Below the pieces are notes generated by a model. That model was not told the DNA's origin and did not search any database. It saw only the letters and a program-made list of their open reading frames with translations. Positions 42,156 through 50,884 of a stretch of DNA of 64,000 nucleotides are shown here, piece after piece (position 1 is the first letter of the stretch; each line of letters starts with the position of its first letter). The DNA is from Bog-756 sp963769905 (GTDB taxonomy: Bacteria > Actinomycetota > Acidimicrobiia > Acidimicrobiales > RAAP-2), in NCBI GenBank assembly GCA_963769905.1, contig CAVYNG010000002.1, forward strand, positions 2,356,001-2,420,000. The letters run 5' to 3'. A program made the translations under genes and the position numbers.

Positions 42156-42398
42156 TCAGGGACGAAGGGACACCCGATGCTTGCGCAGATGCTCGGCCCC
42201 TCCATCGGAGACCGAGACGAACTCCCCTCGGCCCGGTTCGCGGTGACAGTGGACGAAGCCCCGGTCCTTCGCGTCCTCCCAGACCGGGAAGCGTGGGCAG
42301 GAGGTGCGCCATGCCTCGAGCACCTCCGAGTAGGGGCGGGGTTCCGGCCCCACCCACTCGAGCAGGTCCAGGATCAGGACGTCGAGGGTGCCACTCAT
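42156..42398 (-). CDS. Small conserved hypothetical protein (WEDA motif)
   Basis: The gene encodes 80 residues from ATG 42398 with GGAGAGCG upstream and CATAAT as a likely -10 element at 42409-42414. The core LLEWVGPEPRPYSEVLEAWR and TSCPRFPVWEDAKDRGFVHC is a conserved block found in short proteobacterial and actinobacterial proteins of unknown function. The protein is soluble. It precedes the copper monooxygenase locus by about 110 bases on the same strand. Confidence 0.8.
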   Translation of the reverse strand: MSGTLDVLILDLLEWVGPEPRPYSEVLEAWRTSCPRFPVWEDAKDRGFVHCHREPGRGEFVSVSDGGAEHLRKHRVSLRP

Positions 42399-42641
42399 CG
42401 CTCTCCGATTATGACAGGGTCGACCGCGAATTCTGGCCGCTGAGCTGGGGAGCACCACCGGGGGGTGGGCGCGAAGAAGGGCAGTCCTCCGCGGACCCAC
42501 CCCCAGGTGATTGGTGCCCCTCGATAAGCCCTGGCACCGGGAGCGGAGGCGGCGGAAACCTCGCTCGACCGGAACCTGGGCCTGGTCGTCAGGTTACCGG
42601 AAGGTAAAACGAAAATGAACGCGGGTCGGGAAAGGCCGGCG

Positions 42642-42812
42642 TCAGAGCCCGAAGGAGCGAAGGACCTTGTAGGTGCTCCGGTTGGTCTTTCGGAGGACCG
42701 CCCGGCGGACGTACCGCTTCGAGTAAGACGAGGGTCCCTTCAAAGCGGCCTGCACGTTTCCGAGGTCCCTCGCGACCCGGTAGCTCTGACTGCGGGCTTT
42801 GGCGAGCGTCAC
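42642..42812 (-). CDS. Small basic protein coupled to a zinc-ribbon gene, 56 residues
   Basis: GTG 42812 overlaps the TGA of the zinc-ribbon gene (GTGA), so translation is coupled. The product reads LAKARSQSYRVARDLGNVQA, then YSKRYVRRAVLRKTNRSTYK and ends VLRSFGL. It is rich in Lys and Arg (predicted pI above 11) and has no membrane segment. Related short proteins with a 'ARALGDV.A..GP' helix occur in actinobacteria, often unannotated because of their size. DNA- or RNA-binding is likely but unproven. Confidence 0.75.
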   Translation of the reverse strand: MTLAKARSQSYRVARDLGNVQAALKGPSSYSKRYVRRAVLRKTNRSTYKVLRSFGL

Positions 42813-43126
42813 GTCCGGTCCCGCGCCTCGTCGAGCTCGGCGATGCGCCCGTCGGGGCTGGAGCAGCTTGCGCACATCACCCGGCCATCCTCCTCGACGA
42901 TCGGGATGTCTGCCAGCCCGTCGATCGTCTCCACGAAGACGAGGCTTCCACAGCGGACACAGCGCGTCTCCAGCACCACCTCGTCGAGTCCGACCCACTC
43001 GGCAGGAGTCATGCAGTCGGGACAAACGGCCGAACCGTCGACGTCCTCCCATTCCGTACAGGCGGGATCATGGCTCCAGACTCGGCGCTCGCACCGACCA
43101 CACCGATCGTACCCAAGGTCAATCAT
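42809..43126 (-). CDS. Zinc-ribbon protein with four CxxC motifs
   Basis: The gene encodes 105 residues from ATG 43126 with GGGGAGGAGCAG upstream. Two zinc ribbons are formed by CGRC...CPDC and CVRC...CASC; the spacing of each pair suits one Zn2+. The rest is acidic. It could be a small transcription-associated adaptor or RNA-binding protein. Its TGA overlaps the start of the basic 56-residue protein, which suggests the two products act together (acidic zinc ribbon plus basic partner). Confidence 0.82.
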   Translation of the reverse strand: MIDLGYDRCGRCERRVWSHDPACTEWEDVDGSAVCPDCMTPAEWVGLDEVVLETRCVRCGSLVFVETIDGLADIPIVEEDGRVMCASCSSPDGRIAELDEARDRT

Positions 43127-43337
43127 GCGACTGCTCCTCCCCACTCGGCGCACCCCGGGGTGCGCCCCCCTTTCTGGCGAAGTCGTCCAGTGGCCGAACT
43201 ATCGGCGTGCTCACCGCGAAGCCTTAGCGGTTGCTGAGGACTCGACTCAGGTAGTCGCAGGGTGACCACATGACGTGGTCGGGAGTGGGTCACGTGTCGC
43301 GGAGAGCGTTCATGAGAGGCAAGAATCACATTGGCAG

Positions 43338-43585
43338 ATCGTGAAGGTCACGCCGCGTACGGGCGCCGGACTGGGGGGGTCGAAGGCCAAGATCGGTGGG
43401 AAGGCGATCGGCCATGCGACGTCGGTGATGTTCCACCACCCCGCGACCCACGTCGCGACAACTGGGCCGGAACGACGATCGTCGCGTACAGAACCGGATC
43501 GCCGGCGGGCACGGTCGACGTCCCCGTGACCACCCCGGTCCACACCGGGACGATCACGGCCGCGGATCAGTTCACGTTCGGGTGA
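43338..43585 (+). pseudogene. Relic of an IPT/TIG domain
   Basis: One frame reads VKVTPRTGAGLGGSKAKIGG then KAIGHATSVMF, and a second frame, after a shift near 43470, reads GTVDVPVTTPVHTGTITAAD then QFTFG and a stop. The two pieces align end to end with the TIG domain of the 918-residue protein at 47038-49794 (VTSVAPTKGSTEGGTNVTVGG to VADQFTF). It is a frameshifted single domain without start, signal peptide or partner domains. Confidence 0.75.
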
Positions 43586-43685
43586 CCCTTCGCTCTCCGT
43601 GATTGCATCGGAGGGGCGCTGGCTTCAGGCCGGGCGACCGAGTAGAACGGTCGCGCGCGACGACGTCGGAGGTTGCACCGCGGAG

Positions 43686-43862
43686 ATGGACCAGTTGCAC
43701 GCCCTCTACCCGAACGCCCTCCTCGGTCTCGGCGAGACCGGCCTGCCCAGACGGACGACCGCTCGGACGCTCGCCACGGCGGAACGAGTCATGTCGTGGG
43801 CCTCCAGTCTCCATCCAGACGTTCCCGGTTACGTGGGGGGCTACGTCTTCACCGACAAGTAG
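43686..43862 (+). pseudogene. Possible fragment of a glycosidase-like protein
   Basis: A frame from ATG 43686 reads DQLHALYPNALLGLGETGLP, then TARTLATAERVMSWASSLHP and ends GYVGGYVFTDK. The GLGETGLP stretch resembles the catalytic-Glu strand of TIM-barrel glycosidases, but only about 58 residues remain and no start signal is convincing. It directly follows the TIG relic, so the pair may be the remains of one secreted protein. Identification is weak. Confidence 0.3.
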
Positions 43863-43926
43863 CTGCTGGCCCCCAGTCTGTCCTGCGGGTTCGAGTCGGA
43901 GGCGGCGGCCCTCGGTTGATCGCAGG

Positions 43927-44169
43927 ATGGCGAGGCAGAAGGACGTGACGCGGGAAGGACCGGCCGGCGGCCCGCGGGTTCCCGGCGTCCCTACATCACT
44001 GCTCTGCGTCGGCCTGGTGGCAGGCGCGATCGAGTGCTTCTGGCGCTCGGCACAAGTCGGCGGGGAAGACCCCGAGGGGCCACGCTCCGGGCGAGGCTGG
44101 AGGCTGGCGGGTGCCGCATTGATACTCGCCGCAGTCGGACTCGCGGGGAGCCCGGCTCCGCGGAGCTGA
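43927..44169 (+). CDS. Possible small membrane protein, 80 residues
   Basis: ATG 43927 has a weak purine tract upstream. Two hydrophobic segments (LLCVGLVAGAIECFWRS and RLAGAALILAAVGLAGS) flank a short charged loop. The N-terminus MARQKDVTREGPAGG is polar. I do not recognise a family and the codon pattern is only moderately convincing. Confidence 0.35.
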   Translation: MARQKDVTREGPAGGPRVPGVPTSLLCVGLVAGAIECFWRSAQVGGEDPEGPRSGRGWRLAGAALILAAVGLAGSPAPRS

Positions 44170-44251
44170 CGGCGCGAAACGGGAAGAGAGAGACGCGCTC
44201 GCCGACGCGTCGAGGACCTGTTCGCGACGAGTTCACGCAAATGGTGAGCCG

Positions 44252-44749
44252 ATGTCGGCCCGATCTATGGTCACGACGATGAAGCTCGCGCCTCCTTCTC
44301 GCGCGCTCGCCGCGCTCCGACGCCTACGGGCCGCGATGCCGGTGACGGTGATCGCGCTCGGCACGGGGCTGGCCGCGTGCGGGAGTTCCGGCTCCGCAAC
44401 CAACACAGCCTCCACGACGCCCCCACCGTCGGCGGGAGCCAACGCACGATCTCCTCAGCAAACCGCTGTCGCGTGGTTCGGTGACATCGACGCGAAGAAC
44501 CGGGCGGCCGATGAGTTCCTCGCCCAGCCGTTCCGCAACGACTGGGCGGCGACCCGGACGACGGCGTGGCCTCGCTTCTCGGGCGTGAGCTGTCAGACGC
44601 TCACGCGGACCAAGACCACCGCGACCGTCCGGTGCAGCTTCTCCGAGACCCGTTTCGCCGGCGAGGACAAGTCGGCGACGTCGTGGAACCTGCATCTGGC
44701 AACCCACTTCGACGGCTCGTGGGTGATCACCAAGTACGGGACGGCCTGA
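44252..44749 (+). CDS. Putative lipoprotein
   Basis: The gene encodes up to 165 residues (later ATGs at 44267 and 44279 are possible starts). The hydrophobic signal AAMPVTVIALGTGLAACGSS ends in a lipobox LAAC, so the mature protein is likely a lipoprotein with a Ser/Thr/Pro linker. The domain that follows (TAVAWFGDIDAKNRAADEFL, SCQTL...VRCSF with two Cys, WNLHLATHFDGSWVITKYG) resembles small SnoaL/NTF2-like extracellular modules. No function is known. Confidence 0.75.
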   Translation: MSARSMVTTMKLAPPSRALAALRRLRAAMPVTVIALGTGLAACGSSGSATNTASTTPPPSAGANARSPQQTAVAWFGDIDAKNRAADEFLAQPFRNDWAATRTTAWPRFSGVSCQTLTRTKTTATVRCSFSETRFAGEDKSATSWNLHLATHFDGSWVITKYGTA

Positions 44750-44778
44750 GGCGCGCGCGTCACGTCAGCGAGGTGGGG

Positions 44779-45387
44779 CTATCCGGGTTCCCGCTGCATG
44801 GTCCACATGGTCGGACAGCCGCGCGACCGGAGCTCGTCGACGACCTCGAACCCATGCCGCCGGTACCACGGGACGTTCTCCGGCTTCTGGGTCTCGAGGT
44901 ACGCAGGCGTGTGTTCCCGATCGGCTCGCTCCAGTACCACGGAGACCAGCGCGGAGCCGACGCCGCGGCGCTGCCACCCCGGATCGGATCCGAGCAGCGC
45001 GAGGTACCAGTGCGGTTCGTGGACGCGGTGGTGGGCACGATCGATCGCACCGTAGAGTCGCATGCCCGCGAGCGCTCGTGGACCGAGGCGGTGCACCGAT
45101 CGCAGATCGTGAAGGAGATTGAGCGTGTCACGCCGGGCTCCCCGCGGGTAGGCCCCCGGAGGGAGCCAGACCGCCGCACCGACGACGAGCGCTCCCTCAC
45201 GCGCCACCCACACCTCGTGGAACGACATCCCGTCGATCAGCACGGTTCCCATGAAGGTGAGTGCGGCACGCGCCTGCTTCATCAGATCGGGGATCAAGAA
45301 GTCGAGCACCGGGTCGTGATGGAACGCGCGGGCCAGCGTCACGGTCGTAGTCGAGAGCTCGGCGGGTTCCATGCGTTCGACGATCAC
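44779..45387 (-). CDS. GNAT family N-acetyltransferase
   Basis: The gene encodes 202 residues from GTG 45387, overlapping the amidohydrolase stop (GTGA). The acetyl-CoA pyrophosphate loop is in DPGWQRRGVGSALVSVVLE (Q/R-x-x-G-x-G/A), preceded by HWYLALLGSDP (beta4) and followed by PAYLETQKPENVPWYRRHGF. The N-terminal block ARAFHHDPVLDFLIPDL is typical of the actinobacterial subgroup related to puromycin acetyltransferase. The substrate is unknown. Confidence 0.88.
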   Translation of the reverse strand: MIVERMEPAELSTTTVTLARAFHHDPVLDFLIPDLMKQARAALTFMGTVLIDGMSFHEVWVAREGALVVGAAVWLPPGAYPRGARRDTLNLLHDLRSVHRLGPRALAGMRLYGAIDRAHHRVHEPHWYLALLGSDPGWQRRGVGSALVSVVLERADREHTPAYLETQKPENVPWYRRHGFEVVDELRSRGCPTMWTMQREPG

Positions 45388-46964
45388 GCCGAGCTCGCTC
45401 CTTCGACGGATGCTCCGCCCGATGCGAACACCCGCGATCCGGCGACCCAGGTCTCGGCGATGCTCGGCGGGTCCTCCGCGTCGAGGGCTCCTTCGAGCAC
45501 CACCAGATCGGCGCGCAGCCCGGGCGCGAGCCGGCCGCGCTCGGATTCCTGTCCGCCGGCATAGGCGGCGCCGGCGGTGTACGCGTGCAGCCAGGCATCG
45601 TAGGGAACGGACTGCTCCGGCCCGATCACGGTCCCCTTCGAGGTGCGACGGGTCACGCCACGGGCCGAGGTGAGCAACGGTGCGTCGAAGGCACAGGGGC
45701 TGTCGGACGAACCGGCGACCGGCACACCCTCTTCGAAGAGCTCGGCGAAGGGCATCCAGGTCGCGTCCTCCAGCTCGAAGCCGTCGACGGCACCGCCCAT
45801 GTGATGCACGAACCCCGGTTGCACGACGCCCACCGCGCCGACACCGGCCATGCGGGTCGCCTGTCCGAGGCTCAACAGCGACGCATGCTCGATCCGGAAC
45901 CGGTGGTCGCCGTCACCGGTCGCTCGCGCTGCCGACTCGAACGCGCCGAGTGTTGCGTCGACCCCGCCGTTGCCGATGGCGTGGACGGCGACACGGAACC
46001 CGCGCCCGAGCACCTCGGAGACCTGCTCGTCGAGGCCGTCGAACACCAACCCCATCGAGATGTCGTGTCCGTGGATACGTCCGCGGATGGCGGGGAGCAC
46101 ACCGCCGTCGGCGAACAACTTGACCGCACCCACCCGGAGCCATTCGTCTCCCTCGCCGGTCACCGCGCCGTCGAGGCGCTCCCGGTCGAGCGGACCGAGC
46201 AGTGCTTCGCCGTGCGGCATGGCCAGCACGCTGACCGGTAGCCGCCTCTCACGCGCCAGATTGCCGTAGACGCGCTCGGCAGAAGGCGGGCACGCCGCGT
46301 CGTGCACGCAGGTGATTCCCTCGGCGAGCAGGGCGTTCGCCGCCTCGACGATGTGATCGGCCCACCGATCCGGGTCGCGGTAGGGCGCCATCGACGAGGC
46401 ATGGGCATCGCTGAACGCTCGTTCGACGAGCAGACCGGTCAGGGATCCGCTCTTCGAGCGCCCGAAGGTGCCTCCGGCCGGTTCCGGCGTGGAGTCGGAG
46501 ATCCCGAGCGCGTCGAGACCAACCGAGGAGACGACGCACTGGTGGTAGCTGTAGTGCACCACGATCACCGGTCGGTCGAGTCCCAGCGAGTCGAGGTCGT
46601 CCCGGGTGGGCGCGAAGCCGTTCTCGAGATCGCTCCACCCGACGCCGCGTACCCACGACGCCTCCGGCTCGGCGGCGGCCTGCGCGAGGAGTTCCGACCG
46701 GAGCCCCTCGAGATCGGTGACGCCGGTGAGGTCGGCCCAGCGAGGGTGGAGCGCCGCGATGCAGAGGTGGGCGTGTGCGTCGATGAAGCCCGGGGCCAGG
46801 GTCCGCCCGCCCAGGTCCACCACCGCGGCATCCGGGTACCTCGAGAGGAGCCCTCGGTCGCCGACTGCGGCGATCCGGTCGTCGTCGACCACCAGCACCT
46901 CTGCAGACGGGCCGACCGCATCCATCGTCAGAATCGACCCACCGCTGAACAGCCAGGTGGTCAA
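45384..46964 (-). CDS. Amidohydrolase (YtcJ-like, amidohydrolase-3 family)
   Basis: The protein has 526 residues from TTG 46964. The metal-binding HxH is in APGFIDAHAHLCIA; FADGGVLPAIRGRIHGHDIS, AVHAIGNGGVDATLGAFESA and the conserved His in FRIEHASLLS complete the usual order, and PVAGSSDSPCAFDAPL carries the last Asp. This subgroup hydrolyses N-acyl or cyclic amides; physiological substrates are mostly unknown. It is translationally coupled to the GNAT gene, which suggests an acylation/deacylation pair. Confidence 0.92.
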   Translation of the reverse strand: MTTWLFSGGSILTMDAVGPSAEVLVVDDDRIAAVGDRGLLSRYPDAAVVDLGGRTLAPGFIDAHAHLCIAALHPRWADLTGVTDLEGLRSELLAQAAAEPEASWVRGVGWSDLENGFAPTRDDLDSLGLDRPVIVVHYSYHQCVVSSVGLDALGISDSTPEPAGGTFGRSKSGSLTGLLVERAFSDAHASSMAPYRDPDRWADHIVEAANALLAEGITCVHDAACPPSAERVYGNLARERRLPVSVLAMPHGEALLGPLDRERLDGAVTGEGDEWLRVGAVKLFADGGVLPAIRGRIHGHDISMGLVFDGLDEQVSEVLGRGFRVAVHAIGNGGVDATLGAFESAARATGDGDHRFRIEHASLLSLGQATRMAGVGAVGVVQPGFVHHMGGAVDGFELEDATWMPFAELFEEGVPVAGSSDSPCAFDAPLLTSARGVTRRTSKGTVIGPEQSVPYDAWLHAYTAGAAYAGGQESERGRLAPGLRADLVVLEGALDAEDPPSIAETWVAGSRVFASGGASVEGASSA

Positions 46965-47037
46965 CGAGTCACCCTCGGCCGACTCGGTGGTTCATGCGCA
47001 GACCCTAGCCAGGGGGGCGACGCACCGGACCGGGAGA

Positions 47038-49794
47038 TCAGACCGGGTTCGTGTACCAGCCGGCGACGTCGACGACGAGGTCGGCGGTCCCGCTCCCGCG
47101 ATCGATCACGGCGAAAGTTCCCGGTGTGGTCAGGGTGGCGACTGCCAGGTTCGCCTCGACGCCGCCGACCGCCGGGTTGACGTCCGAGGTGGTCGGTGGG
47201 CTTCCTTGCGGGTACACGGTGAGATAGCTGGGTGCGGTCGGGGCGACGTCGGTCACGTTGAGCACGGCGGCAGAGGCCCCCGAGGGCACGTCACCGAGTC
47301 CACTGGCCTGCAGGGTACGCGCGGCACCGGCGACGAGCGGATGGCCCGGGCCGCCGTGTGCGACATTGGTGTTGCACTGGGTGTAGGGAGTCACCAGGTG
47401 CGACGGATTCGACCCGCGTGTGTCGCAAATCCGTACCGGTGCGACCTCGGGGGTGAACTCCGACCCGGTGGTGCCCCCGGTTGCGGTGTACCAACCGGAG
47501 ACGTCGACGATGAGGTCGGTCGCCGCTGCCGAGAAGAAGGTGACCCGACCATTGGTGCCGACGGGGACGATCACCCGATTGGCCACCGTCTCGGAGGTCA
47601 CGTAGTTCACGTTCGAGGCGACCGGCCTCGGCTGCCCAGTGGGATAGGCGGTCACGTACGCCGAGGCAGCCGGTTGGGTCACCGTGACGTTCAACACGAC
47701 CGCCGACACCCCGGTCGACGGCACGCCACCGTTGCCGGCCACGGTGACCGCAAGCAGCGTGCTCGGACCGACCAAGTGGTCGGGGCTGCCGCTCGAGACG
47801 GTCGTATTGCACTGGGTGAGCGCGCCGTTCAGATGGGAGGGGTTGCCACCACGCGTGTCGCACACTCGGGCGGGTGTGGAGAGCGTGTTGTAGAGGCCGG
47901 CACCACTTTGGGGCGTCGTCGTCACGTAACCCTCCAGGTCGACCACCACGTCGCTCGATGCCGCCGAGAAGAGCGAGACGTCGCCGGCGGTCCCGACGCC
48001 GACCTCGACCAGGTTGGGAACGACCTGGCCCGGCACGAAGTTGAGGTTGGAGGCGGTGGGCCGACTCTGGCCGGCCGGATAGACGGTGAGATACCCCGTC
48101 GCCTTGGAGCCGACCGCAGTGACGTTCAGGACCGCCGCGGTGACCGCGGTCGAGGGCACCCCGAAGTCCCCCGCCACGGCGAGGGTGAGGGTCGCGTTCG
48201 CCGCCAGCGTTCCTCGGCTGTTGCACTGCGCGGCTGGACCGCTCAAGTGCGAGGGGTTCCCGGCTCTGGTGTCACAGACACGGACGGGCGCGAGCGGGAC
48301 GTAGACCCCCGGGTCGGCGAAGACGGTGATGGCGAGCGCCGCCGAGGCGGTCAGATCGTTGGCATCGGTGACCTCGAAGGTCACCTGGATTGTGCCCGAA
48401 GTTGTCGGTGTACCGCTGATCGCCCCGGTCGCCGGGTCGAGATTCAGCCAGGCCGGTGGCGAGGCGGAGGTGATCGACCAGGTGTACCCGGGGGTGCCGC
48501 TCGCCGCGGCGAGCGCGGCCGTATAGGCCGCGCCGACCGTCCCCGGCGGCAGCGAGGTCGTCGTGATGACCGGAGGTGGCGGGGCAAAGGTGAATTGGTC
48601 CGCGACGGACACCGTGCTGGTCCCGCCCGGGGTCGTCACCGTCACGTCGACGGTTCCCTTGCTCTCGGCCGGTGCAACGGCGGCAATGGTTCCGTTGCTG
48701 TTCGGCGTAAAGGTCGCGCTGGTCGATCCGAAGTCGACGGCGGTCGCGCCGATCAGGAAGTCCCCTCCGACGGTCACGTTCGTCCCACCCTCTGTGCTTC
48801 CCTTGGTCGGAGCAACCGAAGTGACGACCGGCACCGGCGCTCCGAAGTAGTCGGTGAACGAGTCCGTCCCCGAGTCGAAGCCGCCGGGGTAGGCGATGAT
48901 GTCGGTCTCGCTCGGGTTCAACATGAAGACCGGCTCGAGGACCGACGAGCTCGGTGTGGTTCCGGAGAAGTCGAGGCTGGTGAACGTGGTACTCCCGAAA
49001 TCGGCCAAGGTGGACTGAGTACCGCCGACGGATGGCGCCTCTTCGATCCACTCGGCAGATGCACCGGGCGTGGTGTAGTCGAACGGCTGGGAGAACGTCC
49101 ACGACTGGGTGAGGTCCTGGATGAAGATCGTCCAGACGTTGATGGACGTCTCCTCGACTGCGGCCTGGATCTGGTCGCCAGGTACGACCGGTGCAGGCAC
49201 ATCGCTTTCATCGACGATCGGCATCTCGGCCCCGGGCAGCAGTTCCACCCATGCGTAGTAGTCGGTGATCCCACCGGCAGTCTCCTGGGCGGTCCCGGTC
49301 TGGACCAGCGTCGTGCTCGTCGTGCCGTCGATGCCGATCCATGTCGCCGAGTACTCCGGACTGCCGGACGACACGATGGCCGGCACCGTCCAGTCGGCGC
49401 CGACGGCGGTGTAGGAACCTCCGACCAGGACCTGACCGGACCAGTTGGTCGAATAGAGGTCGTCTCGAACGCCACCGGAAAGTACCCCGTGGACCGGGTG
49501 GACGTTCGAGGGTTGGGCGACGCCGGGTCCGAGCAGCCCCGGAACGAGAGGGCGGGCGCGCGGCGACAACGAGGCGCGCCGCATGCCACGGCTGTCCAGA
49601 GGATGGAGACCCGAGAGGCGGGGAGCCTTGACCGGAGCAAGGGCGGGGGCCGCCCGCGGGGCGTGGGTCTTCGTCGGGATCGCCGATGCGACAGACCGGA
49701 ACGGCACGAGCACCGCGACCATCGCGAGCAGGCACGTGCACGCGAGCTTCACGCGGGCCCGCGGCGGAAATGGGTCCACACCAACGTCTGACAT
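47038..49794 (-). CDS. Large secreted glutamic peptidase (G1) with TIG, Ig and C-terminal repeats
   Basis: The gene encodes 918 residues from ATG 49794. A signal peptide (ACTCLLAMVAVLVPF) and propeptide of about 70 residues are followed by a G1 domain: YSTNWSGQVLV, WTVPAIVS, ATWIGIDG, catalytic Gln in TLVQTGTAQET, YYAWVELLPGAE and catalytic Glu in SAEWIEEAPS. Next come an IPT/TIG domain (about 315-400), a He_PIG-type Ig domain (about 405-495: TVGAAYTAALAAASGTPGYT) and three repeats of about 140-155 residues, each beginning (A/V)RVCDTRxGNPSHL. The repeats recur in actinobacterial cell-wall hydrolases and are probably surface- or substrate-binding. Confidence 0.9.
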   Translation of the reverse strand: MSDVGVDPFPPRARVKLACTCLLAMVAVLVPFRSVASAIPTKTHAPRAAPALAPVKAPRLSGLHPLDSRGMRRASLSPRARPLVPGLLGPGVAQPSNVHPVHGVLSGGVRDDLYSTNWSGQVLVGGSYTAVGADWTVPAIVSSGSPEYSATWIGIDGTTSTTLVQTGTAQETAGGITDYYAWVELLPGAEMPIVDESDVPAPVVPGDQIQAAVEETSINVWTIFIQDLTQSWTFSQPFDYTTPGASAEWIEEAPSVGGTQSTLADFGSTTFTSLDFSGTTPSSSVLEPVFMLNPSETDIIAYPGGFDSGTDSFTDYFGAPVPVVTSVAPTKGSTEGGTNVTVGGDFLIGATAVDFGSTSATFTPNSNGTIAAVAPAESKGTVDVTVTTPGGTSTVSVADQFTFAPPPPVITTTSLPPGTVGAAYTAALAAASGTPGYTWSITSASPPAWLNLDPATGAISGTPTTSGTIQVTFEVTDANDLTASAALAITVFADPGVYVPLAPVRVCDTRAGNPSHLSGPAAQCNSRGTLAANATLTLAVAGDFGVPSTAVTAAVLNVTAVGSKATGYLTVYPAGQSRPTASNLNFVPGQVVPNLVEVGVGTAGDVSLFSAASSDVVVDLEGYVTTTPQSGAGLYNTLSTPARVCDTRGGNPSHLNGALTQCNTTVSSGSPDHLVGPSTLLAVTVAGNGGVPSTGVSAVVLNVTVTQPAASAYVTAYPTGQPRPVASNVNYVTSETVANRVIVPVGTNGRVTFFSAAATDLIVDVSGWYTATGGTTGSEFTPEVAPVRICDTRGSNPSHLVTPYTQCNTNVAHGGPGHPLVAGAARTLQASGLGDVPSGASAAVLNVTDVAPTAPSYLTVYPQGSPPTTSDVNPAVGGVEANLAVATLTTPGTFAVIDRGSGTADLVVDVAGWYTNPV

Positions 49795-50032
49795 CGGCTT
49801 CGAGTCCCTTCCCATCCCACGAAGTGAGCCGGGCGTCGACCGTCAGTGGTTGGCCTGGCAGCGGGCACTGTAGCGGGCGCCTGCGCGCCCTTGTTGGAGC
49901 CGAATCGAAATTTGAGCGGGCTCGCAGTCGCCTGGCAGTGGAATTCACCGACCGCGGACAACACGACCCGAAGGGTGTCCCGGGGACCTGGAAGGTCTTC
50001 GCGGTCTACGCCTGACCATCGGGAAGTGCAGG

Positions 50033-50821
50033 TCAGCTCATCGCCGCAACGAACCTCGTGCGATGGCGAGCCCACCATCTCCTTCGTCGGTCGAAGCGGT
50101 CCATCCCCCCGATCTCGTTCCACATCGCGACGAAGCCGGGATCGCCTGCTTCGACTCTCCGGAGGAGGAAGGCTCCCCCGTGCTCGATCGTCTGGTCCAA
50201 GAGGTCCACCACCACCTGGCGTCCGGCGAGGTCGAGCCCGTAGGAGTCGCCGACGAGGCGCAGGCGGGCAGGCCGATCGGCGTCGATGAAGCCAAGCCGA
50301 GAGGCACTCAGCTCGTCGTCGATCGGAACGCACATGCGAGCGAACTGGGCCAGATCGAACTCCGGTCGACCCGGAGCGGCAAAGTCCCAGTCGAGGAGCG
50401 CGACAGCCTCCCCCTCACGAAACACGACGTTCTCGGGGCAGACGTCGTTGTGGCACACGACCGAGCCGCCCGCCGGATCGGCCATTTCGGAGCTCCACGA
50501 CGATCCTCTGAGGTCGACCTTCGAGGAAGCGGCATGAACGGACCTCATCAAGCGGACGATCGAGGTCAGCGCGTCGTCGGTCTGCACCCACCGGGGGAAG
50601 GGCGGTACCGCAACCTCACCTTCGACGAAGAGCAGCTCCTCGGTACCGTCCGAGTGCACTTCGACCGGCAACGGAGCACCGGAGAAGCCGACAGATCGCA
50701 GGTCTCTCAAGAATCGATGGATCGATTCCGAGTTCCCGTTGGCCGGCCGCACGACGCGATCGCCCACCCGGCGGACCTTGCCCGCGTTGGCGACGCCGCC
50801 CGCCAGGACCTCCTCCTCCAC
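50033..50821 (-). CDS. Aminoglycoside-phosphotransferase-family kinase
   Basis: The gene encodes 262 residues from GTG 50821 (TTG 50839 is also possible). The opening VLAGGVANAGKVRRVGDRVV is the glycine loop of actinobacterial APH-like kinases. The catalytic loop VCHNDVCPENVVF (HxDxxxxN) and the Mg-binding LLDWDFA (the DFG equivalent) are intact. Substrates in the family range from aminoglycosides to choline and homoserine; resistance is not implied. It is followed by a GNAT gene that lies 64 bases upstream on the same strand. Confidence 0.85.
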   Translation of the reverse strand: MEEEVLAGGVANAGKVRRVGDRVVRPANGNSESIHRFLRDLRSVGFSGAPLPVEVHSDGTEELLFVEGEVAVPPFPRWVQTDDALTSIVRLMRSVHAASSKVDLRGSSWSSEMADPAGGSVVCHNDVCPENVVFREGEAVALLDWDFAAPGRPEFDLAQFARMCVPIDDELSASRLGFIDADRPARLRLVGDSYGLDLAGRQVVVDLLDQTIEHGGAFLLRRVEAGDPGFVAMWNEIGGMDRFDRRRRWWARHRTRFVAAMS

Positions 50822-50884
50822 CGCATCAATCTGGCACAACGGCGCCGGTCGAGCCTGCGACCCGCACGGTGCGGAGAAGCGGAA

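Noticed and set aside
43880..43900. tRNA-like T-arm (gggttcgagtcgg)
   Set aside because: The surrounding sequence cannot fold into acceptor, D or anticodon stems; no tRNA gene is supported.
46606..49791. A 1061-codon open frame on the plus strand
   Set aside because: It is antisense to the amidohydrolase and the secreted G1 peptidase, is rich in Arg/Gly/His and contains no domain. It is a codon-bias shadow.
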